From contig NC_073305.1 in NCBI RefSeq assembly GCF_027595985.1, forward strand, positions 23,244,028-23,308,027: DNA of 64,000 nucleotides. The letters are read 5' to 3'. How positions within the stretch are numbered: the stretch's first letter is position 1; each line of letters opens with the position of its first letter. The notes beneath the pieces are model-generated. The model was not told the DNA's origin, made no database searches, and saw only the letters and a list, made by a program, of their open reading frames with translations. Shown one piece after another: positions 35,101 through 49,795 of this stretch. Origin of the DNA: Sorex araneus. Lineage: Eukaryota; Chordata; Mammalia; Eulipotyphla; Soricidae. The position numbers and the translations under genes were made by a program.

Positions 35101-38100
35101 GGGACTGGGACACATCCGAACTGCGTGACCTTTTCTAAAAACTGAAAACATGCAATCTTTTGATGGAAAATTAATTATCAAATGCTTCCTTAGTAGGGCT
35201 GTCTTTTTTGGGGGGAAACTCCAACAACAATAGTGAGTTTTGTGTTGAAATATGGAACGTAATCAAGGTAAAGAGAAAATGAAGTGAAACGCATCAGTTA
35301 TACAGTTGGAGGTAGGGTGCGGGGGCAGGGGGTATACTGGGGATTTTGGTGGTGGAATATGGGCACTGGTGAAGGGATGGTGTTTGAATATTGTATAACT
35401 GAGACATAAACCTGAGAACTTTGTAACCTTCCACATGGTGATGAAATAAAAATTAAAAAAAAAAATCCTTTTCCTTCTGACCCTTTGCTGTTACTATGAC
35501 CAGATGCCTTACAAGTTTTATTGTGTTTTGGCATTTGGTTGTGCACTCCTGGTGTCATGCACTTTAGTTTTGGTGCTCATGAGCATTCTGGTTACCATGC
35601 TTGCTGAGGGTTGTACATTTTATAGACAGCCTAGTGTATTTAGGTGGCACTGGGGATCTAACTCCATGGGCCTGAGTGATAGTACAGTGGGTAGGCTGTT
35701 TGCCTTGCACATGGCCAACCCAGGTTGCATCCCTGAGCCCGCCAGAGTGACCTCAGAACCAGGAATGAGCTCAGATCACCACTGGGTGAGGCCCCAAAAC
35801 AAAAACAAATTCTTGGCCTCACTCTTAAAATACTGGTGTTTTGGGCTGGAGCAATAGCACAGCAGGTAGCAGGGTAGGGCATTTGTCTTGCACTCGGCCG
35901 ACCCAGATTCGATACTCAGCATCTCATATGGTCCCCTGAGCACCGCCAGGAGTAACTCCTGAGTGCATGAGCCAGGAGTAACCTCTGTGCATCACCGGTG
36001 TGACCCAAAAACCAAAAAAAAAAAAAAATTGGTGTTTGTTGCCAATGAACTATCTGCTTTAAGCCCAGTGTTATCCCTGTAAACCTTTCATTTATTGTTT
36101 GTTTTGGGACTACTCACAGGGGTGCTCAGGGCTTACTTTCAACTCTGAACCCAGGAATCATTCCTGGCAGGGCTTGGAGTATCAAGTGGGGTGTTGGGAA
36201 TGGATGGAACCTAGATGAGCTGTGTGCAAGGCAAACACATTGCCTGTTGTACTCTCTGCCTCCTGCCCCCTTTTTAAGCCCTGTGTTCGTTTATTTATTT
36301 GATGGGGGGGGGGGGCACAACCAGTGGTGCTCAGGTATTACTCCTGACAGACTTGAAGGACCTATATGGGTGCCGGGGATTGAACTTGGGTTGGCCCACA
36401 TGCAAGGCAAGCAAACACTTAACCTGGTATACTATCTCTCTGACTCCCCATAAACTTAAAAAATTTTTATTTTTTTGGTTCATGCCCAGAGATACTCTGA
36501 GTTACTCCTGGCTCTACTCAGAAATTACTCCTGCTGGTGCTCAGGGGACCATATGGGTCAAGAATGGAACCAGGGTTGGCTTCATGCAAGGCAAACACAC
36601 TACCATCTATACTATTGCTCTGTGCTCCCCACCTCCCATAAACCTTTTATAGGAAATAATCATGCTGTTTTTATTTTGGAGCCCTGACTAGGTCACAGTT
36701 GGAGATTTAGTACTTCAATTAGGTTTTCTTTACCACCCTGTGAGTAGAAATTGTTAATATCCTACTTTTAAAATGAGAAAATTAAAGTTTCTTGATTGCA
36801 AAACATGTTTTATTTTAAATCACAAGGCAAAAAAGTACAATCACAACTTGAATTCAGCTATACTTTTGAGGGTAGGGGTGGTGGGAGTGGGTGGTTTTGA
36901 TGCTGAGCAAGTTTAGGATTGGGGTAAGAAAGCCCCAAAATACCAGCGAGCTCGATAGACTGAATGCTTTGCATGCTGGAGACCTTGGTTCAATCCCTGA
37001 CGCTACAATTCTGGCACTTTAATTACAGAACTGGGAGTAGGCCCTGGAAACTGTGGAGTTTAACTCCCTGACCCCCAATTATATTCAGAGACTGTAAGTC
37101 CTTCCTCGCAGTACAAAATTAGATAGTGCCTTGTGACTTGTGTGAAGTTGACCACTGGGTAAGCCCTTGCCTGGGAACCTGGCCCAGCTCCGAGTCCTTT
37201 CAACTAAAAATAGAGAAGACTGTGCTTCAGCTAATTTTAGCCCATGGCATCTAAGAACTAAGAAGTACATTCTGCCTTTTTTCTGGAGGTGTTGGGACTT
37301 GCTGGTTTGGGGATTTTTTTTTTCTTTTTTCTTTTGCTTTTTGGGTCACGCCTGGTAATGTACAGGGGTTATTCCTGGCTCTGCACTCATAAATTACTCC
37401 TGGTGGTGCTCAGAGGACCTTATGGGATGCTGGGAATCGAACCTGGATCGGCCGTGTGCAAGGCAAACGCCCTGCCTGCTGTGCTATCGATCCAGCCCCT
37501 GGTTTGGGGATTTTACCCCTGTCATCAAAACATTTTGTGCAAAATATTTCAACAATCCCTTTAACCACTGTTTCAGTCTATAAGTCTGACTGATATTCCC
37601 ATTTCTTAGAAGGTGATTCAGGATTAGAGAGATTCAAATAACTTGATTGCCCAGTTCTTCTTAGAAGAAATAGTAGTCTGTACCCTGGAATTAGAAAGCA
37701 TTGACTTTCAACCCTAGTCTTGCCACATAATAGCCATTATTACTTAAATGTCAAATTATTTAAATGTCTCTGACTTCCCCATTTATAAAATTGGATAAAG
37801 GAAGGCGATTCAAAGGCTCTTACGAGAATGAGAAGTGATATGACATTGTCATTCATGACTTTAGTAGGTTCTTGGTGACTGGTAGTGTTCACTTGATTAG
37901 GTTGAGGAACTGTTGAGGTACTCCTAGGAAATTAAAAAATTAATCCAGTTGGAGTGCTGGCCACCTGGTTCGTAGATTATTGTCTGGTAGTAAGAGTAGA
38001 GAGACAACTAAATCATACCTAGGTCTTTCTAGGAGAATGTATCTGATTTGTAGAGGCCCATATGATTCCATGGGGCCTGGCACAAATAATTGTTGTAAAG

Positions 38101-41100
38101 GAGGAATCTGTTATTTTTATTTTTTAAAATTTTTTATTGAATCACCATGTGAAAAGTTACAAAGCTTTCAGGCTTAAGTCTCAGTCATACAACAATCAAA
38201 CACCCATCCCTTCACCAGTGCACATGTTTCACCACCAAGAACCCCAGTATACCTCCCATCCCACCCCCACCCCCTGCCTGTGTGGCTGATGATTTTCACT
38301 TTACTTTCTCTTTAATTACTTTCAATATTTCAACAGAAAACTATTATTATTTGGAGTTTTTCCCCAATAGTCAAACCTGCCTAAAAGGCATCATTTGATA
38401 TTTTGTTTTCCCTTACTGAGAATGGAGAGCATATGGGGTTGCGTGGCCGCAGCAGCAGCTTCGTGGTTTTGGATTTCTGGTATTTCAGTAATTAAGTCCA
38501 GAGAAATTTCTGCCAGAACTCGCATCATTGCCATCTCGTACCTCTGTTTAGTGTACCTTATAAGATGGCGGTCGCCACGCCACCACCAGGGAAAGGAAAG
38601 GCAGAGAGAGAAAAACCTTTCCCCTCCTGGGGCGGCATGGGGCCGTAGCTTAGTTCACAGTCTAGAGGTATTTCTGCAAGAAGCCCCTGGGTGCCGAAAG
38701 TAGTTAGTTGGCTTTGGGGATCATGGGCGTTCAGGAACAGAGAGGCTGCTCGGGATCACATCTGGGCCGAGGAATCTTTTCTTTAGGAATTGGATCTTAA
38801 CTGGTAATAATCTTAACTGGTAATCTTGATTGGTAATAATGACTGTAGATTTTCATTCCTTTTTCCCTTCCTTTTGGGTGGGGCGTGAGATTTGGGCTAC
38901 TCTTGGCTGTGCTTAGGGCTTACTCCTGAGTCTGCTCAGGCATCACTCTCGGCAGTGCTTGGAGGGAAGGGGAACCATATATGGTTCCAGCGGTTCAACC
39001 CACTGTTGACTGCAGGCAAGGCAAGAACCTTGATCCATGTTCTGTCTATCTCCCTGCTATATTCTTCCTTTTTGTTTGCCTTAGACTTGATTTTTGAAAT
39101 CAAGTGTGACAAAGAATTTTTTTTTTGTTATTAATTACTATTGCCCATCAGTGTTTTTAATCATTGTTATTTTGGGATGTGGGGGTGTGGTGGTGGTGGG
39201 GCTCCCAAGCAGTGGTCAGGGATCAGAGGGACATTCCCTGCTGGGAACACAGCCTGCTGTGTGGGCCTGACAGTTGAGCAGTGCCTGCGGCTGCCAGGGC
39301 CACCTCAGTCCCCTGGTGCTGGAAGGAAGGGGCCATGTAGTGTTGTAGATCAAACCCAGGAACTCAAGGATGCGAGTCCTTTGAGCTACCCCTGGCCACA
39401 ATTTTAGCCATTTCTTGTCTTTTTCTTTCTTTTCTTTTTTTTTTTTGGAGGGGGTTTGGATCACTTGTACTTTGGGGCTATTCACAACACAGCTCTGTAC
39501 TCATAGGTCATTCTTGGTGGTGCTCAAGGGGACCAAGTGGTGTCAAGGATGGAACCTGGGCCTCCCACAAGCAAATTATGTACACAGCCCTTTGAGCCAT
39601 GTCTCTGGCCCTTGCCATTTCATTTTTCTTAAGTCCTATGAATTAATCTGATTTCTAAAACTTTGTATTTAAGCTGAAATTTTCTGAGCTTTGGGTATGT
39701 AAATGACTGACTTGAAATACTGGCCTTAAGAAAGATAGTCCCAGTAAGGAAACCATCAGTTTCTTATCTTTTACACTCTTGACACTACAGCAAGTAAAAA
39801 TAGTACCTAGAGTTGACAAAAGACAACTGTGAGACTTTCCTTTGGGAGTTTATTGAGGACTAAGAATGTTTCTTTGTATTCTATTCTTACAGAAGGGAAG
39901 AGTTTTAAAAAGTAGTGCTTTGCTAACACCTGGAGTTTCTAACATGTATTTAAAATTTATAGAGTTTTATAAAAACAGATGGCACAACAATTTTATCCAA
40001 TAACTAAAGTGATACTAAATAGGCTTCCAGGTTTACATTGTATCTTTGTATTCCCTTTAGATTTGTGGTATTCAGGCAGTTATGCCAATGAAAACACTAA
40101 CTTTTTTTTTTTTTTTTTTTTTGCTTTTTGGGTCACACCTGGCCATGCACAGGGGTTACTCCTGGCTCTGCACTCAGGAGTTACCCCTGGCCGTGCTCAG
40201 GGGACCATATGGGATGCTGGAATTTGAACCCGGGTCGGCCGCGTGCAAGGCAAACGCCCTACCCGCTGTGCTATCTCTCCAGCCCCGAAAACACTAACTT
40301 TTATTGGTCAATTTATCTTTGAATGGAGTGATTATAGCCATTTTTATAAACATGTAAGCAATATCCATGGGAACTTCTTAAAAATGCATTTTTCTGGAGC
40401 TGTCTTCTCTAATTTGTGTAGACCTAGGAAACATGTATCTGAAAAAGCACAGCAGTTGGGCGTTCGCCTTTCATGCGGCCGACCCGAGTTCGATTCCTCC
40501 GCCCCTCTCGGAGAGCCCGGCGAGCTACCAAGAGTATGGAGCCCGCACTGCAGAGCCTGGCAAGCTACCCGTGCGTATTGGATATGCCAAAAACAGTAAC
40601 AATAAGTCTCTCAATGAGAGACGTTACTGGTGCCCGCTCGAACAAATCGATGAGCAACGGGATGACAGTGACAGTGACAGTATTATTTTCTGTGGTGAGG
40701 GGAGAACAGGATAGTGATTACACCAGACACCATATGGGCTTCTTGGGAATCTGCATGCAAGGCAAGAAAGCAGCTTACCTGTTGTCGTATCATTCTAGCC
40801 CCAGCAATAGGTAATTTTGGTGATGTATATTTTATATACTCTTCCTGGATGATGAGAATAAATAAAAAAGAGCAAGCTTTATGTGTTGTATTAGGAACTC
40901 TCATGTTTTAAAATCATTGGGTAGTTGAGATTCTTTAATTCCAAAGTTATCCTCCATCATATTTTCCTCTATTAAGAAAAGATGAAGTAGCTGATTTGTG
41001 GTACTGGTTCACAAACTCTGCTATGTATCAGAATCAACCATGATGGTGGTAAGTTTCTTAATCTGTAGATAAGGAGGAGCCTGAGAATTTGCATTGCTAG

Positions 41101-41949
41101 CAGATTTCCAAGTAAAGTTCCTGGTCTAGGGCTCACACCAAACTAGATATATAGAGTTAGAAGGCACCATCTTGCACCCTCCTCCCAAATCCTCAGTAAA
41201 GTCATAAGGCTCCAGTTCTATTCTATTCTGGGCAGATGAGAATCATTTGCCAGGAGAGTCTTTGGGAACACTTCATAACCATGTGAAGGATAGACCTCCG
41301 ACAGATGCCTGGCATATGGCTAGTTAGACTGCAAAGGTGGATGGTATTGTCTACATGATTTTTTTTGCAAGGGGGGGGTAGGTAGATATACCCTCAGCTT
41401 GCTTAGGGCTTACTTTTGGTTTTGCACTCAGGGATCACTCCTGCTGGAACTTGGGGGACCATACAGGCTATGGGAAGGACCCTAACCTGCTATCCCCTCT
41501 CTTTGGCCTACATTTAAAAAAAGTCTTTAAAACTCAAGTGCATTTAGTTGCATTTTATGAGTATTAAATTTGTGTATGATGAACACTTATTTTTCTTGGC
41601 ATAATGACATCTGTTTTTCTAAGTTATAATAAAATCCTTGGAGTTGAGGTTATGTTTTGCTTCTCGGAGGTTTTCCAGGTTGGACACCCAATTCTAATAT
41701 GATGTGTGAAAGTGATTCAGAATTTCTCTGCCAGTATTTTTTTCCTCTTTAAATGGAAATGTCTTTCTGTTGTTTATTTTGGGGCTATACTTTGTGGTGT
41801 TTGGTGTTGTTTTTGGTGATGCGCGAGGTATCAGGATTGAAGTTAGGCCTTGTGCACCTGTGCTCTCTCTCTCTCTCTTTCCCTCTCTCCCCCCCCTCCC
41901 TCCTTCCCTCCCTCCCCCTTCGGAAATTGATCCTAGTAGTTTGCTGCAT

Positions 41950-41990
<41 letters not shown>

Positions 41991-44938
41991 TAAATGTAAG
42001 GTGTGATTCTTAAAGCAAGGAGTTACTTTTTACTGTTCCTTAGTAGAGAATGTTTTTATCTTTGAGTAAACACTCACTATTTTTGTTTTTTTGTTTTTGT
42101 TTTTTTGTGTGTGCCAATGGGGTCATTCCTTCAGGAGTGACCTCTGGGGTGCTTTGTGGTGCTGGGGATTTTTATCAGGGTTGTCTGCATGCAAGGCAAG
42201 TGCTTTACTAAACTCTGGCACTATCTTTCCCTGCCTAAATGCTCAAATTGAAGTTACTACTTTAGGACTGTGTGAAATTCTTTATTTGCTCTCAGTATAG
42301 TAATCTAGATTGTAGTGAAAAAATTGCTTTTTCTTTTACATGTGACTACCTAATAATAGTTTATACTACTTGGGAATCTGTCCATATTATTATAAACTGG
42401 CTTCACAAAGACCAAGAGTTAGGTTATAAAAAAAAGTACTTGAGAAGCTTGCTCATATAGAAAATTAAGAGAAACTACACCTAGTTCTTAAGGTCTAGTT
42501 GAGAAATAAATGGGAACAGGTAAGTCTGATAATAATAGTAGTTAAGTAGTTATTATAAATAATAGTTAAGGACAGTAATGGAAGAAACAATTTGTTTCTC
42601 ATATACATGGAGAAAGCTGAATGTTTATTGCTGAATGTTTATTGCTGATGGAAGGAAGAGGACAGGATACCACAGTAAACCTTAGAAGTGAAAATGAAAG
42701 TTACTTATTTTACCTGGGATCTGGAATAATAATGTATTTGTCCATGAGATCACTTTTCTTGCAACATTTTATCTCTTTGAGGAAAGAAGAGTGAAACTCC
42801 ATCCTCAGAATAATTTTAGTTTTCTTTTTTTTTGTTTTTGCTTTTTGGGTCACACCTGGCGATGCACAGGGGTCACTCCTGGCTCTGCACTCAGGAATTA
42901 CCCCTGGCCGTGCTCAGGGGACCATATGGGATGCTGGTATATGAACCCGGGTTGGCTGCGTGCAAGGCAAACGCCCTACCCGCTGTGCCATCTCTCCAGC
43001 CCCCTAGTTTTCTGTTTTTTAACCAGGAGATTTATAGACTCCTGAAGAGGTCAAGACCATTTTTTTTTGGAGGGGTTACAGAGGTAATTGATGATATGAA
43101 TAGTGTTTTTAGGGTATCCCTGTAATTAGCTTCATCCTTACTGTCCTTTTATAGCACTTGTTCTTCCTGCCAGCCCTGTTGACATTTATTCTTTATAGTA
43201 AGTCAGACACGGTATATTATTTAAGAACTGCTTAGAGAGGAGTATGCTTGCAAACCCAAAGGCAGAACTTGTAGTAATGGCAATGTTTGGAACTGGGATT
43301 CAGTGGATAGTTATAGAAGTCTTTTGGAAAAATTAAAACAAAAAATAATCCAATCCAATCCAATCCAACATTTCCTTTTTTTTTCTTTTTGGGACATACC
43401 CAGTGATGTTACTCCTGGCTCTGCACTCAGGAATTACTCCTGGCGGTACTCAGGGGACCATATGGGATGCTGGGAATTGAACCCAGGTCGGCCATGTGCA
43501 AGGAAAACGCCTTACCCGCTGTGCTATCACTCTAGCCCCCCAAATTTCCTTATTTTGACATAACTTATTTTTGTGTTAGGCCATACTCAGCAGTACATGA
43601 TGGTTAGATCTGAATTGGTGCTGGGGGTCACTGTCACTGCCAGCAGTGCTTTTGAGGTGCTGTGAGGTGCTGGAGATTGAACTTTGGGGCTCCCACATGC
43701 AAAGCATTTGTTCCGGCCCTTTGAATCTTTCCTTGGAGTTAGCCAAGTGCTGAGATTTTTCTAGAATTAGTTTATATAAAGAGTATTCAGTAAGGCAAGA
43801 AGAAATAAATTGATTCACTGCCATGATAAAATTCTTCCCTCCTTTGGGATCTGCACCAGCCGTGCTCAAGGGACCATATTGTGCTAGGGATTGAACCCAG
43901 ACCTCCTGCATGTGGAACATGCACTATAGCCCATTGAGCTATTTCTCTGCTCCCTGCTCCTCCTCTAGTTTATTTCTTTAAATTAACAGTGTCACTCAGG
44001 AAGTTTTTTCAGTTCTTATAGAAAAAGACTAGAAAATGAAAAGCTTTATGTTTATATCTCTGTGTGTGTTCATTATAACTAAGTGGGCCAGGGCCTTATT
44101 GCTTTAAAAATACATGGAAATGGGTCTGGGGAGTGTCACTCATTGGTAAACTGCCTGCCTTGCAAGTATGAGGCTCAGCTCTGTGAAAAATAAGATAAAT
44201 TAAAAAAAAAAGTGGATATTGTATACCCTTTGAACATCGTAGTAGCAGGAAGCATGGTAGAAACTAAGAAAAATAAGTTTTATTTACTCTTGCTTTGGGT
44301 GGATATTTAATCACTAGTCTTCTAAGTTACTGTTCAGGTTTGTAAAATATAGAAGAGATATTCTCATTATCTGATTTTCTGATTGATTCTCTCTTTTCTA
44401 GGAGGTGTGATTGCCTATATCAGTTCTTCGAGCTCAGCCTCTAGCCCTGCCTCTTGTCATAGTGACGGTTCTGAGAATAGTTTTCAGTCCTCCTCCTCTT
44501 CAGTTCCATCTTCTCCAACTAGCTCTAATTCTGATAACAATGGTAATCCCAAAAATGGTGATCTCTCCAATATTGAAGGAATCCTGAAGAATGATCGGAT
44601 AGATTGTTCTATGAAAACAAGCAAACCGAGTGCACCTGGGATGACAAAGAGTCATAGTGGAGTGACAAGTAAGTCTTCTAAGGTTGCTTCCAATTGTAGA
44701 CAAGCTTATTATAATATTAACCTTTAATTTGGGTGTCTGATATCTTTTTTGGTTTAATCTTCACTCCATTCTGAGTAATCGTAATTTGACAGTTAAGAAA
44801 TCATGGATGATTAAAAATGTCAGCCTAGGGACAGTCATAGATTCTTGGCTCAGTTCTAGCTGTGTGATTATGTACTCTGCCTGAGTGCATTTCTCTCGGG
44901 CGGTGCTACTTAAAACTTTCTTCATTCGCAACTCCTTT

Positions 44939-44969
<31 letters not shown>

Positions 44970-47900
44970 TTCATTTTTTGCTTTTTTGGTTACAACCGGC
45001 TAAACACAGGGGTTACTTCTGGCTTTGCACTCAGGAATTATTCCTGGCGGTGCTCGGGGGACCATATGGGATGCCGGGGATCGAACCCGGGTTGGCTGCT
45101 TATAAGGCCAACGCCCTCCCCGCTGTGCTATTCACTCCGGCCCTGCAACTCCTTTTTGTCTGGAAAATGCAACACACATAAGTACTGTCAGAAACACTGC
45201 AGATTGATTATGTGGTTATCTTTTGCATATTCAGAAACCTTTTACTATTGCCAGTTTTTTTTTTTTTCATCCCCCACATTCATTTATGCAACTGCATGGG
45301 ATCATGATTTACAGTTTAAGAAGCTAAGCTCTAGGGTACCCCTTTTGTTTTCCGTTATCTTTTTTTTTTTTTTTTGCTTTTTGGGTCACACCTGGCAATG
45401 CACAGGTGTACTCCTGGCTCTGCACTCAGGAATCACCCCTGACAGTGCTCAGAGGACCATATGGGATGCTGGGAATCGAACCCGAGTCGGCCGCGTGCAA
45501 GGCAAATGCCCTACCTGCTGTACTATTGCTCCAGCCCCTTCAGTTATCTTTCTTAATATAGCTAATACTAAATCCAGTATTTAGAATCGTACAGTTGACT
45601 GTTGAGTAACATGGATTTGAATTGTAAGGATTCCTCACTTAAAAGATTGAATCTAATATCAGTTGATTGCGTCTAAGATTGTGGAGCCTGCATACATGGA
45701 GGACTTGGTAATACACAGAAACTCTAACCATACACAGATAAATAGATATGTGGTGGGTGAGTCAGTGTCCCCTAGCCATTACAAAATTCGGGATTTCCCC
45801 ACACTTACTATGGAAAGGGTTTTACTTTTAGAAGTTGGAGTTGGGAACATTTGAGATTGGAAAACTATAAACAGGATTGAGATCACCAAATGAATAGTGG
45901 GATTGAGACACCCCCCCCCCCAGTGAGTATGGAGATTAGACGGCTGCTCTCAGGTTGGAATGAGACTTACATGGTGCCTGTAGTAGATTGAACTAATCAT
46001 CTGTATAGCAGCCTGTGGAGACACTTGTTATCATCTTTTATTGATGGGTTTAATGGCTTCTTATGTCTTAACCAGAACAGTATTTTCTTTATTATGTTTG
46101 CTGCTCTGTTAACTTTAGATTCATAAAATTTCAGTGTTTTTTGGGGGGGAGAGAGAGGTGGTCACACCCAGCGATGCTCAGGGGTTACTCCTGGCTCTGC
46201 ACTCAGGAATTACTCCTGGCAGTGCTTGGTAGACCATATGGGATGCCAGGGATTGAACTCTGGTTGGCCGTGTGCAAGGCAAGTGCCTTATCTACTATAC
46301 TGTTGCTCTGGCCCCTCAGTATATCTTTAAAGTCACTAGTAAAGAAAATAATAAGCTCTCTCAGGTTTTTTGGGGCAGTCTCATAAACTGTTTAAAGGAA
46401 AAATTTGACTTCTTCTGATTTGTTAATTTGATAAGGATTTTTCTTTTGCATTATGAAAAATTTTATCTTTTACTGTGCTTACTGATTGAACTAAGTAAAT
46501 TGGAAAGAAAATAGCTTTTCACTTTTGTGTCTGTTTGTGCCTTAGAATTTAGTGGCATGGTTCTGCTATGTAAAGTCTGTGGGGACGTGGCATCAGGATT
46601 CCACTATGGAGTTCATGCTTGTGAAGGCTGTAAGGTAAAGCATGCTTTCATTTCTTAAGATACTAATTTGGGGGCTAGCAAGATAGTACAGTAGGTAGGA
46701 CATTTGCCTTGCATGCAGCCAACCTGGTTTTGATCCCCGGCATACCCTGGCATTATTACTGGAGTAATTCTTGAGTACAAGAGCCAGGAGTAATCTGAGC
46801 ATTGCCACCCCCCCCCAAAAAAAAAGTAGAAGAAATTTGAGTAAGGTTTACCAGTTTACACAATTAGAAGAAGAAAAGCCAAGTATGCCAAGTATTTCTC
46901 TTTAAGTTTTAAGTAGTTAAATAATGTTTAAATATAACTTTGGAAAAGTATGTTTTTTAATTTAGTGAAAAATTTCTATTTTTTTGCTTAATTTTCCCCT
47001 TGGTTTTTGGGCCATGCCAAGCAGTTTTTATTAGTTACTCCTAGCTCAGTGGTTGGGGGTAGCTTTGTGTGATTCTTAGGAGACCATGTCATGTTGGGAA
47101 TCAAACCCAGGGATCCTGCATGCAAACCCTTAAGCTTTCTCTCCAGTCCACTTTAATGATTTCAAACAAAATAAATTTGCTATCTTATACATAATTATGA
47201 TATGAAGTGAAGGAATGTTTATCAGTGTGTTTAACAGGAGCTTTTAAGACAGTGGTAAGCAAGCAATGAGCAAAACAGATAGGGCACTACTATTTTGGAA
47301 CTTAGTTTGAACCAAACTTTGAATAGATATCATCAATACATTGACATTCTGACATGTCACATATAGATCCTAGGGATTAGGTATAATTTCTAAGTACAGT
47401 ATGTAAAAATGTGGTATTCGTAGACGTAGTAAAACAACATTGAATATAAGTTGAGCACTTGGGAAATTTCATTTTATTTATTGGGATGATTCATTTTATT
47501 TAGTGTTTTCATCAGATAGTTCCAAATGAGATAGTCTATACCTCCTCTTTATATGCAGGGAATCTCTCTATCTCTCTCTCTTTTTTTTTAATCAGACACT
47601 CCTGAGTTTCAAAAATTAACATGGTCAAGGTACATCCTTTTACTATTCTCTGAAAGCCAGAAGTATGAATCTAGTTTGGCAGGATATGAATGAGAAAGAT
47701 GATGAATATACAAAATGAAAGAATTAGTTTCCAGGGTGATTGAGTGAACTAGATTTGGTGGATCTTAATGGTTGGGTTCTTCACAAAACTATTAGAGCAC
47801 TTTAGTACAGATTAGCACTTTTTCACTGTTTTAAAAATTCTGTGAAGTTTTTTTTTTTTTTTTTTTAAAAAGACACAAAATGTGGCCTGTAAGGCAGGCA

Positions 47901-49761
47901 AATTCCCACTTTATGATAGAAAAAAACTACCAGAGAAGTAAAATCACAAATGAGCCAAATTGTGTATTCTTGATTAAATATACATGGCTGTTCTATAACT
48001 TCTTAAAAATGTTTCTTACTCAGTTCAAGTCAGTTATTGTATGTTAGTAACATAACTGTTAAATGTTAGTAATCTGATAATAACTAATATAGACTCAAAA
48101 TGTGAAGTTATGATATTTAAGGAAGGTTAGAATTTAAGGTCAATTTAGTAATTGTGTTCTTAAATTTTCTTCTCTCCTGTGATCGTTAAGCTGGAGATCT
48201 TTAACACCTACCACAGATCACACATATTTAATTGGCTGTTATTTTTATCCATCTAGCTGGGAAATGTCTCCTTGGATCATTAGTTAGTCTGTAGGTATGT
48301 GGTGTGATACTTGTTAGGCCTTTTTGGTGTCAGCAAATAGTGATCTGGGAAGGACCAAGCTCTTCTAATGTAATTTTTAGTTCTGAGGAATTAAAAATAT
48401 GGAACCCATTTCTTATTCAACTCTTTAACATTAAGTTCTTTAATATCTTAGAAGTTTTGGAATTTGTATTTGATAAAAAGTGTGAGCTGGAAAATATTTG
48501 GCTTATAGGGAGGAATGGGAGGGGTAGCGGGGTAAAGTCTAGTAGGAAGGGTAATTTTGCAAACAAAAAGGATCTCCAAAGGAAAGAGTTATTTTTGACT
48601 CCTAGGTTAAGGTATTTTCTGCTACATAAGAATCCAGTTAAATTCTGTGTCAGTATTCTATTCTCCTTTGTTTTAAGCCAGTGAGCTACCTTATTTCTCT
48701 GGTAGCTGGTAACATACTGAATATCTATCCAATTTTCTAGTTAGGCTTGGGGGAATGCTATGAGGAGATCATCGGAGACTTTAAATGAATGGGTGTATCT
48801 TTCTCTGTGCTAAAGGGTTTCTTTCGGAGAAGCATTCAGCAAAACATCCAGTACAAGAAGTGCCTGAAGAATGAAAACTGTTCTATAATGAGAATGAATA
48901 GGAACAGATGCCAGCAGTGTCGATTCAAAAAATGTTTGTCTGTTGGAATGTCACGAGATGGTATGTTCCCTGTTTAAAGAGTGATTTATTGAAAGCCTAT
49001 GGAACTTGGCTATTTCTTAACAGTTTGAGAAAACGTATTTTGCTCTCGTAGCACACCTAAGTCATTAGTCTAGTTTTGACATCATTATTTCAACAACTAT
49101 TAATTGGTTTGCTTATTTTTCATTCTTTTTTTTTTTTTTTTTTTGGTTTTTGGGTCACACCTGACGATGCACAGGGGTTATTCCTGGCTCTTCACTCAGG
49201 AATTACCCCTGGCGGTGCTCAGGGGACCATATGGGATGCTGGGATTAGAACCCGGGTCGTACGCGCGCAAGGCAAACACCCTCCCCGCTGTGCAATCGCT
49301 CCAGCCCCTTATTTTTCATTCTTGTAGAAAGTCTTTTATTTTTGTACAATTTCGTTTTTTCTTCTGAGTATAGGTACTTTTTTCCCCCACTCGTCTGTCT
49401 CTTTTGTTTTGGACCACACCAAATAGTGCTCAGGGTTTACTCCTGTTTATGTACGCAGGAATCACTCCTGGCCGTCTTGGGGGGAACCATGTGGGGTGCT
49501 GGGGATTGAATCCAGTCTGTCACATGCAAAGCAGTTGCTCTTCCCACTGTACTGTCTCTCTCGTCCATCTCGTGATTTTTTTTTTTTTTTTTGCTTTTTG
49601 GGTCACACCTGGCGATGCACAGGGGTTACTCCTGGCTCTGCACTCAGGAATTACCCCTGGCCGTGCTCAGGGGACCATATGGGATGCTGGGATTTGAACT
49701 CGGGTCGGCCGCGTGCAAGGCAAACGCCCTACCCGCTGTGCTATCTCTCCAGCCCCATCGT

Positions 49762-49795
<34 letters not shown>

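Noticed and set aside
48304-48684. 126-codon ORF in intron 3.
   Set aside because: AT-rich, no domain or similarity recognised, and it lies between verified exons; probably chance.
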